Shown here: positions 1-14,646 of the stretch, one piece after another
How the letters are laid out: each line of letters starts with the position of its first letter
Numbering within the stretch: the first letter of the stretch is position 1
NCBI RefSeq assembly: GCF_025399195.1
Contig: NW_026252105.1
Coordinates: forward strand, 248,001-312,000
Source: Umbelopsis ramanniana AG
Taxonomy: Eukaryota > Mucoromycota > Umbelopsidomycetes > Umbelopsidales > Umbelopsidaceae
Direction of reading: 5' to 3'
Length of the DNA: 64,000 nucleotides
The notes under the pieces: model-generated
Seen by the model: only the letters and a program-made list of their open reading frames with translations
What the model was told of the DNA's origin: nothing
Databases searched by the model: none
Program-made: the position numbers and the translations under genes

Positions 1-2
1 AA

Positions 3-272
3 CTGTATTCTCGGTTGGTATGTGGGTTTATCGGAAGACATCTTGCCCACATCAACATCTCTCAAATTGGACCTCAGAGCAAAACTATGTCGGTGGATAC
101 TTGGCAAGAATGGACGTTGGCTACATCTAACATGAAAGAGTATGCTAAATACTCCAGCTTAATTCCGGAATGCATAGAATTCAGTCAACAAGCTCCCATA
201 TCACAACTGGATCAAGTCGTTGGGAGGATAGCAAAGGTCCTTTTCCAGAACGTCAATGGAGTGGAGCTTTGA
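3..272 (+). CDS. 3' end of an unidentified gene (partial)
   Basis: An open frame enters from the left edge and stops at 270-272, giving the last 89 or so codons of a protein. It has no start in the window. The visible part begins with a hydrophobic stretch containing GFIGRHL, then MSVDTWQEW, and ends in a mildly amphipathic segment. The layout loosely recalls the C-terminal part of an NAD(P)-binding reductase domain attached to AMP-binding enzymes, but no diagnostic motif is present, so I do not assign a function. The stop is followed by ordinary AT-rich spacer up to the next gene at 550. It could also be a chance open frame. Confidence 0.4.
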   Translation: MYSRLVCGFIGRHLAHINISQIGPQSKTMSVDTWQEWTLATSNMKEYAKYSSLIPECIEFSQQAPISQLDQVVGRIAKVLFQNVNGVEL

Positions 273-549
273 CACGTGATCTTAATAGCGGGTTATTATA
301 TTTTGGGTTTGCCATAGAAAGTATTTCCAGTAAAAAAAAAAATGGGACTCACGAGCCCAAAAGTTCGCAGTGTTAGTTACAGTTTCTTGCACTATCTTTA
401 TTATTTGCTTTACCCCCCAATTCTGCTTGGAAGAGCTGTTTGACTGTTCTGCAAATTGCAACCTCTCTGTCTAGATTGGAATTCCTTTCAACCATTTCTT
501 TTGACCGATTCATTCACTCTGCCGTTTCTGTCCAATTGGGGATTAGGGA

Positions 550-3052
550 ATGAATTTGTCAGACATGATGAATCGCTCCGAAGGTAGCGAGCACCGAGAT
601 GTTCAAGTGCTGCGGTCACCCCATCTACTACCTAGCGACCATCCAATTACTTACCGAAGACCAGGTACCTATAATCCGGCCAGTATTATGACCAGTAATG
701 CCAGCCACCACTTCCCACCATCCGAAGCTTCTACTTACGCCCTTGGAATGCCACTCGACCAGAGAGAAGGGGTGAGTTGAATTTACTTTGAGAGTGCACG
801 ACAGTTACTATGAAATCATACATGGAGTCACTCATTCTGTCAACCTGTTGCTTACGTATGACTATGGTTTTGTTTTGCTTTTTGATCAGCAGCCGCCTAA
901 TACGAACCACAGCCAAACACCCAACATGTCACCCCAAAGATACCCCATGTATGATGATTCAAATAGAAGAGTATCGCATACTTCGCACGACGTATCTAGC
1001 GACTCAGGGTCAATGGACGGTCCACGCAGCTCATGGTCCACCCAGCCCTCACAATTTGTTTTTGTCAAAACGAATGATCACAAACCTATGGATAGGTCAC
1101 CATCGAACCCTGAACAAAGCCACTCACCCCATCAAGCGAATGGAAAGTACATTTTACCCACCAGTTATGCCTCTACATCTGCATCTCCATACAGTCCCGA
1201 GCAGTCTGCCAGTGCCAATTCTTTTCAAACCGTTTTTGAAAAGTTTCCCTCGGTGCCTATCCCTCCAGAAATCCGTCCAGCACCATCAGACCGTGTACCC
1301 GCTAGGGATTTCGCCATAAGAATTGCGCCGAAACGGCCCATAGAGTCTGATCCAGATATCAAACTGGCTAAATTGTCGTCTCGTACTGTCACTGGCGAAA
1401 ATGTTGCCGAGAACAATATTGTCGATGGCTACGTTCAGTTCGTTTTTGCTCACGACCCAATGTATGCCTCGGACGATACAGATAGTATCATTTATCTGAA
1501 GAAGAAGATTCTAGCTACTCCCAAGACACAAGATTTGACATATTCCGCTTGGGATATTTATGCTCTAGTTTTGAAACTGCATGTTCAAGAGGTCAGCTAA
1601 GTTTCTGATTTTTGTACTCCATGACGTGTGTGAGAGTGGACTACTAAGATGTTTAATGCCATTACACAGCTCAAGAATTGGTCACAACTTGTTGGTGAAC
1701 TCGGTCACACAGACATTTCTACTCGACCGCAGTTTGCGCAACGTATTAAGCGATGGATGCAAAAATACAAAATTGATCGATATTTTGATTACCTCCTCGG
1801 CAATCCATACAGCTACGATGCTCCGAGCTCCAAGTTCAGTGGTTGTCTTACTATGGGAACCAACCACAGAAGAAAACTCGTCAATAAATCGGATGCCGAT
1901 GAAGCCGACCTTTTAACGCCAGATGGTGATGCCGACTCTTTGTCCTCTCCCAACAAACGACGCAAACTTAAAGATCGATACGAAAAGCACGAATACGACG
2001 AAGCAGATATACCAGTTGTAGAAGATGGAGAAGAAGGTCACGCAACAGGAGAAGAAAGTTCCATTAAGATTGGTGCGAGCTCGGATGTTGAGGAAGAAGA
2101 AGGTCGCGTGGTCGTTGCTGGTAGTCGCAAACGTGCTAGAGGAGCCTTACCGAAGAACGTGATTTCCAACCGACCGAAATCGAGCCCTGGATTTGTCGCT
2201 GATGACGAAGAACAAAGCGGCGAAGACAGTGACATAGAACGAGACTCTGACGAGGATTCTGAGGTAGACGAGGAGGATGAAGACGATGAAGAAGGGCATG
2301 AAGAAGGCGATGAAGACGATGAGGACGACGGCGATGAAGAAGCAGAGGTTGAACAGGTTGAAGGCATAGTCGAAGATGATCCCATCAAGTCTAAAAAGTC
2401 CAGCAAGCATGATGATCAACTGCACGAAGATGAAGAAGATGAGCTTAATTCGTCTGCGTCATCGGCTGCTGGTTCTCCACGATGGACTCCGTCTGATCTC
2501 AAATCCTTGACTGTTTCTCAAACGCGACAACCACCTACACAGTCATCCTTGGACCACTTGTCCAGTCTACCGGAATCCCCCAAACCTGTTTCCTTAGAAT
2601 CTGCTGGCCAACTACCCTCTCCTAAACCGTCCACTGAAGGAGTTGACCATAATATGAGATCGCAGACATCAGCAAGTCCTTCATCCACCATGGCTCTTGA
2701 CGATGTTGGAATCAAGAACAATGGTGCCAGTGATGTGAAGACGCATACACGCGATCTTATATCTCTTGAAAACACCAACCTGGAGGAGATGATAATAGAG
2801 CCTGTCGCCTGTCTTAACTGTGGTCATGATCAACCGCAGGCCACTCAGTTACAGAAGGAAGTTCAATCACTTCGTCGCATGGTGAACTCCTTATATGACC
2901 AACTGGACAAACAGGCGATAGAGCATCGTCAAAACTTTGAGCAATTGGCACGACGTGTGAGTAAGAAGGACGCTGAGATTGAGCGCTTCCAAGCCTGGCG
3001 ACGCCAAGTCATTGATACCTTTCTTAGTGGTCCTTCTTCAAACGAATCTTAG
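550..3052 (+). CDS. ABP2: ARS-binding protein 2 (Abp2) domain protein
   Basis: Three exons, 550-771, 890-1591 and 1670-3052, give about 768 residues. The introns are 118 and 78 bp with GTGAGT/GTCAGC donors and a CTACTAAG-like branch site in the second. The conserved block runs across the second junction, roughly residues 270-365, and includes YASDDTDSIIYLKKK, SQLVGELGHTDIS and KYKIDRYFDYLLG. It resembles the fungal Abp2 domain, named for a fission yeast protein that binds replication origins. The N-terminal part is Ser/Pro/His-rich and probably disordered. After the domain comes a basic KRRKLKDR patch (possible nuclear signal), a long Asp/Glu tract, and a C-terminal coiled coil starting near QLQKEVQSLRR. 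A nuclear DNA-binding role is inferred from the family; the target sites are unknown. It converges with the CTP synthase gene. Confidence 0.75.
2212..2368 (+). repeat. Low-complexity acidic (GAA/GAC/GAT-rich) tract
   Basis: This part of the ABP2 coding region is almost entirely Asp and Glu codons, mostly GAA, GAT, GAC and GAG, and encodes an uninterrupted acidic stretch. Such tracts are common in chromatin and histone-interacting proteins. The reverse strand shows a serine-rich open frame that is only a shadow of this composition. Confidence 0.7.
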
Positions 3053-3958
3053 GCTCCATTTCCTTTATTTTTCATAGCCCCCACTCATCCTCAACCGTCT
3101 TCATCCCAACATTGTTTATATCTGAAGCCTCACATCATCTCCCCTCCCATGTATCTTCTCGTTTATTCCACTGTCATGTTACTCCATTATTCTCTTCCTC
3201 GTGTATAGTTTCTTTCACTTGGGTCTTTTTGACCTTGTGCTAATACTAGTGCTTTTTGCGTTTTTTCCTTGAGCCAAATGCTATAGCAATCTGCTTATAA
3301 AGTGGTTCATCACATAAAAGCGAGTGTGCGCATTCTGTACGTTATTTGACAATCAACGTACTGTTATGCTATGTTCTATGACGTTCGTCTCTCTCGATCG
3401 ATCGATCCAGTCACCGACCATAAAGACATCGTTATTGTGTACCTGTTTCATCGGACACCCCAGTGACACGCCACAGGTGCAGGCATAATTGACATTTGAT
3501 AAAGATGGCACTGAACCCGACATATATATCTAACAAAAATAGGTTGTTCGTCTTTGTGCTTGGGACCATACCGAATCTACATTAACACGCTATATCCCAT
3601 ACCAACTATCCAATAAATCCAAAAGTTACAGGGTTGAAAACAAATCTATTGCAGTTTCTTTTGTTACAGTCTAGAGTGATGGAAAAAAAAAATTCGTGCG
3701 AGTGCAGGTATGTAAGAGGAAAGGAGTTATCTCTCACAGTGACCGGTACTCAACACGATGAAAAATGAAATTATGCAATTATGTATATTGTCCGGAATGA
3801 CAAAAAGATATTCAAAAGGGAGTAAAAAAGAAGTGAAATGGTACAACAGAATGATAGCATTCGAATGAAGGAAGAGAAATATAAAAGGTGCATGCACCAA
3901 CCAGTCGAAACTCCCCGTCTTCAATTACCTCCGAATATTGTTTCCGCAAGACTCTACC
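3053..3958. other. Convergent 3' intergenic spacer
   Basis: This 0.9-kb spacer separates the 3' ends of ABP2 and the CTP synthase gene. It is AT-rich with T-rich stretches just after the ABP2 stop, and an AATAAA-like signal (ccaataaatcc) near 3610. No open frame looks coding and no RNA gene was recognised. It most likely holds the two 3' untranslated regions. Confidence 0.5.
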
Positions 3959-5773
<1,815 letters not shown>

Positions 5774-5921
5774 GATGATATGAGTTTATTGGAAAAAGGG
5801 CCGGTACAAGATGGTATGCCGTTTCGAACGGAAAGAAGTACAACTGCACCTCCAGCACCGCAATTTATACTAAGCGACAAAAAAAAAAAATTTTCCAAAC
5901 GTCCATCGAAACTATTCACAG

Positions 5922-7027
5922 TCACACTACAAACAACACCGCAGTACATATCAGCACCAATAGTATGTTATTGCTTGCTAACACCGACACCGCTATACTC
6001 GCCATCACTCCTTTATCCCCCTTGAGCAGAACAATGATTTGCCCTGGAGGCGTGGATGTCAGATTATTTCCGCCTCCAGGTGGAACGACCACAATCACCG
6101 TAGGCGACGAAGGGTCGCTCAATGCTGCGTGTGGAGACGAGGCGTCTGTTGCATGCGGAGGGGTTCCAATGGTAATGGTACGGTCTCCAACCACGCTGGT
6201 ACTTTGACTGAGCATTTGAACCGAAACCATGGGGTCATCCTCCTATAGTGAATAGAGAATTAGATAACGAGAAAATTTTATTTCGTATGATTTTGGTTTC
6301 AACTTACTGTTGTTGTACTCGCTGGCGATGATACCGTGGTCTTACTTTGGCCATCAGCTGTTGTGGTTTGTGGTTGTGACGTTGATGATTTATCTGGTAT
6401 AGACGTGGGTGTTGGTGATGGGCTCTTGGTTTTGCCCGCACTGGCTGCTGCTGTAGTAGAGGTAGGCTTTGTAAGATGAGGTCCTATCGGAAATTCCTGT
6501 GAGGTAGTGGTGGTGGTACCTGGCGATTGGGTCGTGGCGGTGGAACTGCGTGATGTACGAAATAGCGATATGACTGGCCCAAATATGCCTTCGACAGTAG
6601 GCGATGCCGTCCCTGATGGGGTGGTGGAGGTTGCGGCGGATTTGAAAAATGGAAAATGTACGATATTCCTGCTTGATGAGGTAGCTAAAAAAGTATGAAA
6701 TTCATTAGAATATAACCCACAAAGCTGATTCGTCAGGCAGGATCGAACTTTCGCATGATAACTGCTTTAGGAATACATACTGGAAGTTGTGCCAGCAACT
6801 TTTTTAATCTTAGTATGAGGAACCGTCACTGCGGCCTCTGTGGTATGTTTAGTAGTAGTTGAAATTAGGTCTATTGCTGTCTTGGTAATGGTGGAGGTCT
6901 CGGTGGATTGAGGTTTGGCGCTACAGGTTATGGGTAGTAATAACAGTATAAGAAGTAGTATGAGCCAACATGTTGGCCATGGTATCTTATGTTTGCACAA
7001 AGGAGAAATGTCGATTGACTGCTTCAT
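5922..7027 (-). CDS. Secreted Ser/Thr-rich surface protein, probably GPI-anchored
   Basis: Three exons, 7027-6781, 6684-6308 and 6242-5922, with 96- and 65-bp introns, give about 314 residues. The N terminus has a signal peptide: a short polar stretch, then WLILLLILLLLPITCSA. The middle is a long Thr/Ser/Pro/Ala-rich segment with many TTT and SST runs, expected to carry heavy O-glycosylation. The C terminus ends in a hydrophobic stretch (NNILLVLICTAVLFVV) with no polar tail after it, as in GPI-anchor precursors. No enzymatic domain is visible. The likely place is the cell wall or plasma membrane. It is transcribed in the same direction as CTP synthase and ends 148 bp before that gene's start. 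A single-pass membrane protein without a GPI anchor is the main alternative. Confidence 0.7.
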
Positions 7028-9413
7028 GCGCAACACCTCATCTGGATTGGACAGAGACGAAAAAGAGAAAAAGAACTCTGGGACAAGTTAGCCGGTGCTC
7101 AGGATGCGTCGGGTACCTGAATGGTCGCACAAAGACTTCCACTCTAAATTTTGGCAAATGAGATATTGAGAATTCAGTACAGGCAGAAATTACCTTTTTT
7201 CGCTGGTCATGGCCCATCACACTGGCTCTTTCTCAAGGTTTCTTCGTTCATGAACAGCTTGAGTGAGCTTGCCCGCTCAACATAGAACAAACCTAGCAAA
7301 TCATTTTTTAATGGTCCGACTATATTGAACACGTTTTCGAAATAGCTTGAAATATTCATGACGAAAAAAAACACAAGCATGCATACCGCGTGGCTTTCAA
7401 AAACTACCCATTCGAAAGCACCATTGGCGAGGACGCTGGGTCCCAGTCATCTGAATACCGGCGCTATATCATGCCGATTTAATTTATTTTTCTGCATATT
7501 CCTATAAAACTGCTCATTTGGCAGTACAGTACATTCGTCATCAAGTTCATTTATATTGCTTTGATTAGTGCGTAACGACGATGTGAGATACACGAGGTTG
7601 TTCCTACCAGGAAAACCGAGGTTGCAACATTTTCCATGCTAAGGTCAGCTTTTTGATACGCGATGCTATGTCTCGTTGTAGTGTTGCTGAGGATGGCACC
7701 ACCTTATTTCTCACACATTTTCAGCGTCGTCACATTGTCCGTAGCATTTACACCATCGTATATTTTGCAATGTGCCATGATATATAGAAAGGCATATTGC
7801 CCTATCGTCATAAATGCTTACGAATCTGTTTCTTTCTAGCTCCGTTCTGATGCCATACGAATCGGTGTAGCACCTTTTAAGCACTTTGACTGTGCACCTT
7901 GTATACCATAACAGATTTGGCTCCGCGATACATTCAATTGGCCCCCATCTACCATTTTACGCAGGGCCCAGTATGTTGGAACAGCCAAGATGTATATCTT
8001 ACCAATGTGGATGATCACGACTGAATTTTTTTTTTTTGCGTTACTTACGATGACTTTTCGAATAAAACCAGCCGCACGTTCGCTTGAATATATTCGGCTT
8101 TTGAACCTTAGGGTCAAGACCTGACTTCATATGGTAAAGCGAGGAAGAAGAAGTTTCTTCTATCGAATAGTGCGTTGTTAGTCAATAGTTGATCTATAAT
8201 TGCACCTTATACCTAGCGTTTTGTACGCAGTTTTCAAAGCTGTTCATAACAAAATGAGCAACTTCATATCTGATCCTCATAAGGGCTGCTACGACTGTTT
8301 TTGCTGATATCGATGGGTCATTTGCCGTTTCTCATAGGTGGCTTACTTTACACACGGAAATTCATTGTACTCCGCATGAGCTTCAGCGGGGAACCCACAA
8401 TTACCATAAAGACGTGCCAAGACATCAGAGAGACAAGCGTCACAGAGGATGAATGTGGCATTATGTGGAGACTTGAAGGAACGGAAAAAACAGTTCACTT
8501 TTACGTTATGTATATGCTGCTATATGTTGCTCCGTAAAGAGGTACATGTAGTATCTTTCTGTAAAAAGACCCTTTGCATAGACACAAACAAACAGCCTTT
8601 AGCAAAGCTGACTTTGTAAATTGGTCGAGGAGGTACAGTACGACAGTAGCAGAATTTTGAATTGGAACCTCAAAGCACAGTGCACACCTTCTTTCGTGGC
8701 GGCGTTATCTCAATGCTTGCCCAGCAGCCACATGTGCTCGATTTTTTCTGACCTTCATTCCCTGCGCAAATGGTCGGACCACATCACAGTAAATTAAAAC
8801 GTACTTGTGTCCGTAAAGCTATAATTGATTGCCAGCCTCCTTTTTTACACTCGTCCTTGTGCGCATGTCCTACCGTCAAAGCCATGCTTTTTCAAGTGGT
8901 ACAGCTATGGCCAAGTATCTGGCAAGACGTATTGTCCAATCAGCTCAGTAGTAATCGTACGACGAATATTTCGTCTTTTCCAGTAAAATAAAAGCTGTCT
9001 TTGTCGGAGGTCTGGAAACAAATTCAGTGGCGTTAGCTATTATGAGAGTCTATTATACAGTTTTTGAATTGCCTCCAATATAGCATCGGATGAAGTCTTC
9101 TACCTACACTGCCATAGCCTGACTCTCCCAAGGCAGCCTTAGATGCGCAGCGGCTCACAGCGAAGATGAAACCAAAAGTCATGTGATTTTTCGTTCGAGT
9201 CAAAATTGACTGAGCACTGGGGGAAAGAGGAAGGAAAAAAAAAAAAAGATTTCATTGCTTGAACCTTGTCAGTCATATTATTACAACAGCCCCTTTATAT
9301 TACCCTCTCCATTCTTAATTTTCACCATTCCTATCTTTCCCCTTCAAAGCTATCGACAGTCAACTGCTGGTGTATAACATCGTATAGCTTATAGCAAACC
9401 GGTCACCGTCCAG
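7028..9413. other. 2.4-kb spacer with only short, unconvincing open frames
   Basis: This region separates the surface-protein gene from the divergently transcribed chitin synthase-like gene. It is AT-rich and its frames are short and interrupted. On the minus strand near 7650-8117 there are broken fragments with a faint ankyrin-repeat flavour (ALRKMVDGG, GATPIRMASE), but stops interrupt them. A T-rich promoter-like region with an A-run sits at about 9235-9400 ahead of the next start. No tRNA or mobile element was recognised. Confidence 0.4.
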
Positions 9414-12400
9414 ATGAGCCAGTGGAATCCGAACTCGAATTCCAACGACGTGGACAAATTCACCCGCTTACCGGCAAATCGTAGTGCAGGCCGCCCTCGA
9501 TTGAACACCAATCCTTTTGACAGCCCCAATTTGTCTAATGGTGAAAGGTCTCCTTCTATTATTTCGAATCCATTTGCGTCAGAAGAAGATCTCAATCTTG
9601 ATACCCGCATTACTGAGCCTAACGTTGCATTTGCCACATCTCCCATAACCAATGCCCACATGCCTTTTGGCCGAGGGGCCTCCTCACCTGGCTCTCAGCG
9701 AGGGTCAGTGGAGTTTTTGTCTGAACAACCTACGTCCCCTCCACCTGTTGGATACTTTCATTCGAGCTTTCCCCACCGACGTCGAGTTCACACCTGGAGA
9801 GACAGTATGTCTTCTACTAGCAGTAACCCAACACATCATCGAACCGAGTCAAATGAAAAAATGATTCCAACCGCAAATTCAACTTTCGTGACCGAAACCA
9901 GATCTTCTGTCTATGCTGAACCGTTCCCAAGACAAGATTTAGGTCGAAACGGCTATGCCCAGATGAACTTTCAACCCTCCATGGAAGATGTAGACCTACA
10001 GGAAAAACCTTCCAGGAGAGCTCGTGCATCCTATTACTCCATCAGCAATATTGCTAACCAAGGCCGCCGGACTTCACTGCCACGTCTCATTTGGGCAGCT
10101 TTTGCCTTTTTGTGCACATTTTTCATTCCTGACTTTGTTCTATTGTACGTTGGACGTATGAAAACTACCAGTAAGTGGAGAGTATCTGTCAATTGATAGG
10201 ATGATCTTGGTCATTGATATGTCTATTGCTATTCTACTCTTCTTTCTCTACAGTATCACGGCAATCATGGAGAGAAAAGATGGCCATGGTCTATCTCTTT
10301 ATCTTCATCTCCGCATTCGTCACTTTTTGGCTTGAATACATTACTTCTTTGTTCTGCGATCCACCAGATTACTTTAAATATTCAACAGTAATATCGCCAA
10401 GCTCAAAGTATGCTCAGGTGAATGGCCAGGCTGTAAATATGTCTCACTGGGCCAGCGAGTCCACATTGGCCGCGGAAGTTAGCAAATACCCTGGATACGA
10501 TCTGTCACCTTTGTTTCCAACATTTACTCTTTTGGCCCGTGAAGAAGGCAACAACACCTATTCCGACCCTGCTATCCAAGCCTGTATTGGCGATTTGGAT
10601 ATGCAATACGTTGCAGATCGCTGGTTGATCTATCGAATTATGAATGACACCGGTTACAGTGTTGATTTTACGAAAGGCCAACTGATGTCTTGTCCTCTAC
10701 CAACTTCTAATGGAAGCGTAACCGGGGCACCGTGCTTTGATCACGCAGATGATGTGGCAGAACTGCAAAAAGGAATTAAAGGAGGTTAGTGAATGCACCA
10801 CGATGCCTGAATGATTCCACAAAATCCCAAGATTTCTGTCGTTATTTACACTTTTCTTTGTTTTGCTTAGAATTGACATACACAAGAGACTACATCTACG
10901 AGAATCGTAGCTCTCTTCCGAATGGTGAAGTGGATGGTAGTGGATACGTCATCTTGTATGGAAAAGTCTATGATGTGACAGATTACCTTGTCAGTGCTTC
11001 GGATCTTATGAACTTTTCAAGCGATATCATGACTCGAAAACTGGTCCTTGATCGTATGTTCTTGCCCTACAACCTGACCCAGCTGTTGTTTTTGGGTTTG
11101 GGCCAAGATATCACACCATACTATACTGGAAATGTCTCTGAGAACGCTGATCTATATGTTGCTTGTATGGATCGTCTTTTTTACAAGGGTATCTTACAAG
11201 AAGACATGGACACTGGATGTGCCAAGATTAATCCTGCTCTTTGGGCCACCATGGGCTGTATTCTGCTTTTGTTCCTGTTCAAAATGAATCTTTCCAACTT
11301 ATCACGACTTCCCTTCATGCGTCGATTTTTGTTTTCCTCCTCAGCCAACGATTCATACATGATCAACAGCGACATGGCTCCTTACACTATGTTACTAGTT
11401 CCTTGCTATGCTGAAGCCACTGATGTGTTAAAGCAAACCATCGAATCCATGGCTATTACTCAGTATGCTGACTCTCGAAAAATGCTCATGTTTGTCTGTG
11501 ATGGTACAGTGAAGCATCCTTCAGCGAACAGAGAAACGTATATCGAAATCTTGGACCTCCTAGGCTATAGTGGCACAGAAGAACCTAGTCCTCAGGCATA
11601 TGCATCGTTGGGTCAAGGCAGCAAAAAGACCAACTTCGCCAAAGTGTATTCAGGTTTCTATGAAACGGGTCGTAACCGTGTTCCTTACTTGCTTGTTGTC
11701 AAGATTGGCAACCCGCGAGAGAAAGACGAATTGCGCAGAGGCAATCGAGGCAAACGTGATTCTATGATGATTGCTCTGGCGTTCTTGGAACGATGTATGG
11801 ATTTGGCCAATAATCGCATAACACCCTTGGAATACCAACTCTTCAACCAGTGCTACAATCTTTTGGGAATCGATCCTCGCATGTTCAAATATATGCTTGT
11901 CATTGATGCAGACACTCAAGTAAAAGGCACGGTACTTCAGAAACTCGTTTCTCGTCTTGAAAATGATGAACGCCTCATAGCCATTAGTGGCGATGTACGG
12001 CCCGCCAACCCAGAAGAAAATGTCACCACTATGTTGCAAATCTTCCCGCTCTACATGCGTTTCTTCTCTGGTTTAGCTTATGAAGCTTGCTTGGGTAGCA
12101 TGATCACCATCAATGGTGGGTTTGTCATGTATCGCATTTGGCAAGATAAGGCAACGACATCCAGACCGAGTGTCAGTCCTTCAAGGGCGGCGCCTTACTC
12201 CAAGCAAAGCGATGACATGGACAGAAACAATCTTCAATCTTCTTGGGAAGCGAATGATAAACGCACAACCATTATGACTGGAGCATCTTCCAACTTCTCC
12301 TTATCACCCCCTGTGGATGTCTTAGCCTGTTGTGTCCACCCCACTGTATTGCGAGAGTTCGCGACTCCAGCAGCTGATACACTTCACATGAGAAATGTGT

Positions 12401-14340
12401 TGTTGCTTGGTGAAGAACAGTATTTCCCCATTGTACTGCTGAAGTCGCATCCTCGACACCGGCTAGGATTCGAACCCGATGCCATTGGTTATGCCACTGT
12501 TCCCAACACATTCCGAAATTTGCAAGCTCAACAAACTAGGTTATTAAGAACCAATTTCCACAACAACATTGAAATGCTCAAAGTTGCCAGTCAAATCGGT
12601 GTGTCTTATTGGATCTTGGCCTTCACAAAAGTACTCGATACCGTTGTGTCTCCTGTCATGATGACTTACCTCTACAGTGTCTTTATTCGATTTTTTATCG
12701 GATATGGCTTAGCATACACGGTGATCGCCATCTGCTTTCTGGGTCTTGTTAGCTTGCATATCTTCTATTTCCTACTTCGAAGGCAATACAAGTATGTCCT
12801 CTGGTTCCTGCTGTACTGTTTTGCAGCGGTACCGCTCTTCAATATTTGGTTCCCTATTGTTGCTGTATGGTGCAGTAACTATGCCGATCGATGGTATGAT
12901 CTCTGGAAAACTGAAGGTGCTGAGCATTCTGGTCGACTCCATGGTGTGATTGACCCTGAGTCAGAATTCAAGCCTCGTGATTATGATCATGGAGCCCTTA
13001 CGCTGAACGATACATCCATTGGAAGAGGCACCTGGAAGATGCCACGAATGCGCCTCAGTGAATTCGAGATGGCAGAAGAACGACAACGAACTGCAGGCAT
13101 CATGTTTGAGGACTTCGATGCCGAATTACTAGATTCTGATTTCAATGGCTTTGCTGGTCAAAGTAGTCCAAGAATGAGCACAAGCTCCGTTTCATCCAAG
13201 CGATATAACTCCAACAATGCTAGACCAGGAGATGACATGATCTCGACTCCTCCTATGGCTCAAGTTCGAGATGGCTTACATAGCGTGAGAACCTTGGGAG
13301 GAAGTTCACGCAAAATTGACTTTTCATCATCCACGAAGATGAAGAAGCAAGGAAAGCAACAGCCCCATCTACGAGATATCTTTGATGATTTGCAACTACT
13401 TCCGCCATCGAATCGACGTGATAGCGATAGTTTGGTTTCGCATGAAGACGCCATTCATGATCCTTTTGCATCGGCGTTGGATAATCCGTTTGACGATAGT
13501 CATGCTACATCACGAAATCATGGGATTACGTTTGGGGATAGTACGACTCACTTGGTAGCGACTCGACCGTCATCCCAGCATCAGCCCACTCAATCACAAT
13601 CGTCCTATCTCAGCTTTTCATCACGATCGACCAACGAACCACATTTCGTTACGCAAAGCACGTATGCAGACGTCTCGACTCTACCTAGTAGTATCAACAG
13701 TAGTGGATTTGCTAGCATGCCTCGAGTGAATCGATATGTCTCTCGCCCCGTTGCCGATACGCCTGGTGAATTTTCAAAGTCCTTGGATGATCTTGCGCTC
13801 AACGATCGCAGCTCCATTCGATCCAACCTGTCGTTGGCAGAATCTTATGTCAGTTCAAATTTGAGTTTGGATCCTGAAGAATCTATGGCTACCATATATT
13901 CTGTACCAAAATCGGCACTGGCACAACATCGCCGACAAACATCTGAACCCAATAGCCGTCTACCGGCTGACGAAGAAGAGGAAGAAGCTCTGGGTCGAAG
14001 ATCAGCTCGACATAACCGTCTTGGCATTCGAATACCCACTATGGGTGAACCCAATGCAGCCGAAACCCGTTCTTACTCTCCCGCTCCTCCACCCCTTCCC
14101 ATCATCTCATCGGCAGCCTCTGCCAAATCGTCACCTTCTGACGCAGAGTTCCGAGAGTCTGTTAAAAAAGAAATAGCAAGCTATCTACAACATGCTGATC
14201 TCAACCGAGTGACGCGAGCCAAGGTGAAACAGCATCTATTTAACAAATTCGGAAAGCAAGTCGACGAAAGTCAGGAAATGCAGACGTTTGTCCATGATTC
14301 TATTGAACAAGCTACCCTGGATCGCTTAAGTCGAGGATGA
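9414..14340 (+). CDS. Divergent chitin synthase-like GT2 membrane protein
   Basis: Exons 9414-10170, 10254-10784 and 10871-14340 give about 1585 residues. The N-terminal 230 residues are polar and probably cytoplasmic. Membrane segments follow near residue 235 and 260, then a lumenal region and a short cytochrome b5-like motif (GYVILYGKVYDVTDYL, near 455-469), as in class V/VII-type chitin synthases. The GT2 region carries VPCYAEATDVLKQTIESM, LLVVKIGNPREK and VIDADTQVKG (near 772). Motifs that normally complete the active site differ: the usual EDR is GEEQ (near 943), CLPGCF is INGGF, and the product-binding QxxRW ends in Leu-Leu (QTRLL, near 985). A cluster of C-terminal membrane helices and a 500-residue disordered tail follow, ending in a DEK_C-like domain near 1520-1585. 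It may be a pseudoenzyme, a regulator of chitin synthesis, or a polysaccharide synthase with changed chemistry. Confidence 0.82.
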
Positions 14341-14646
14341 AAGGAACTCTAATAATCACTTTATCCATGGTTTTTCATTATACAGTATATCCATCCCCAT
14401 TGTACAACACACCCTTCTGTTTTCATTTTGTTCATACTTTTTTTTTTTTCCTTGCCTTTGTTTCATCACAACATAAAACGATTGCGTAAATTTCCTACCC
14501 AATGTCCTATTTTTATTGGCGGGGCCGTGCTTTGTCCAAAAATTTGGGTGAGACGATGCGGTCATCAAATTGTCATCAGCACATAAACCGAGGGAAGGAG
14601 GTTCAGGATCAGCATTTTTATCTCTTTTCTCTTCTACCTAAACGCG

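Noticed and set aside
2038-2425. Serine-rich and hydrophobic open frames on the minus strand within ABP2
   Set aside because: They are the antisense of the Asp/Glu codon run; composition explains the open frames and no splice or start context supports them.
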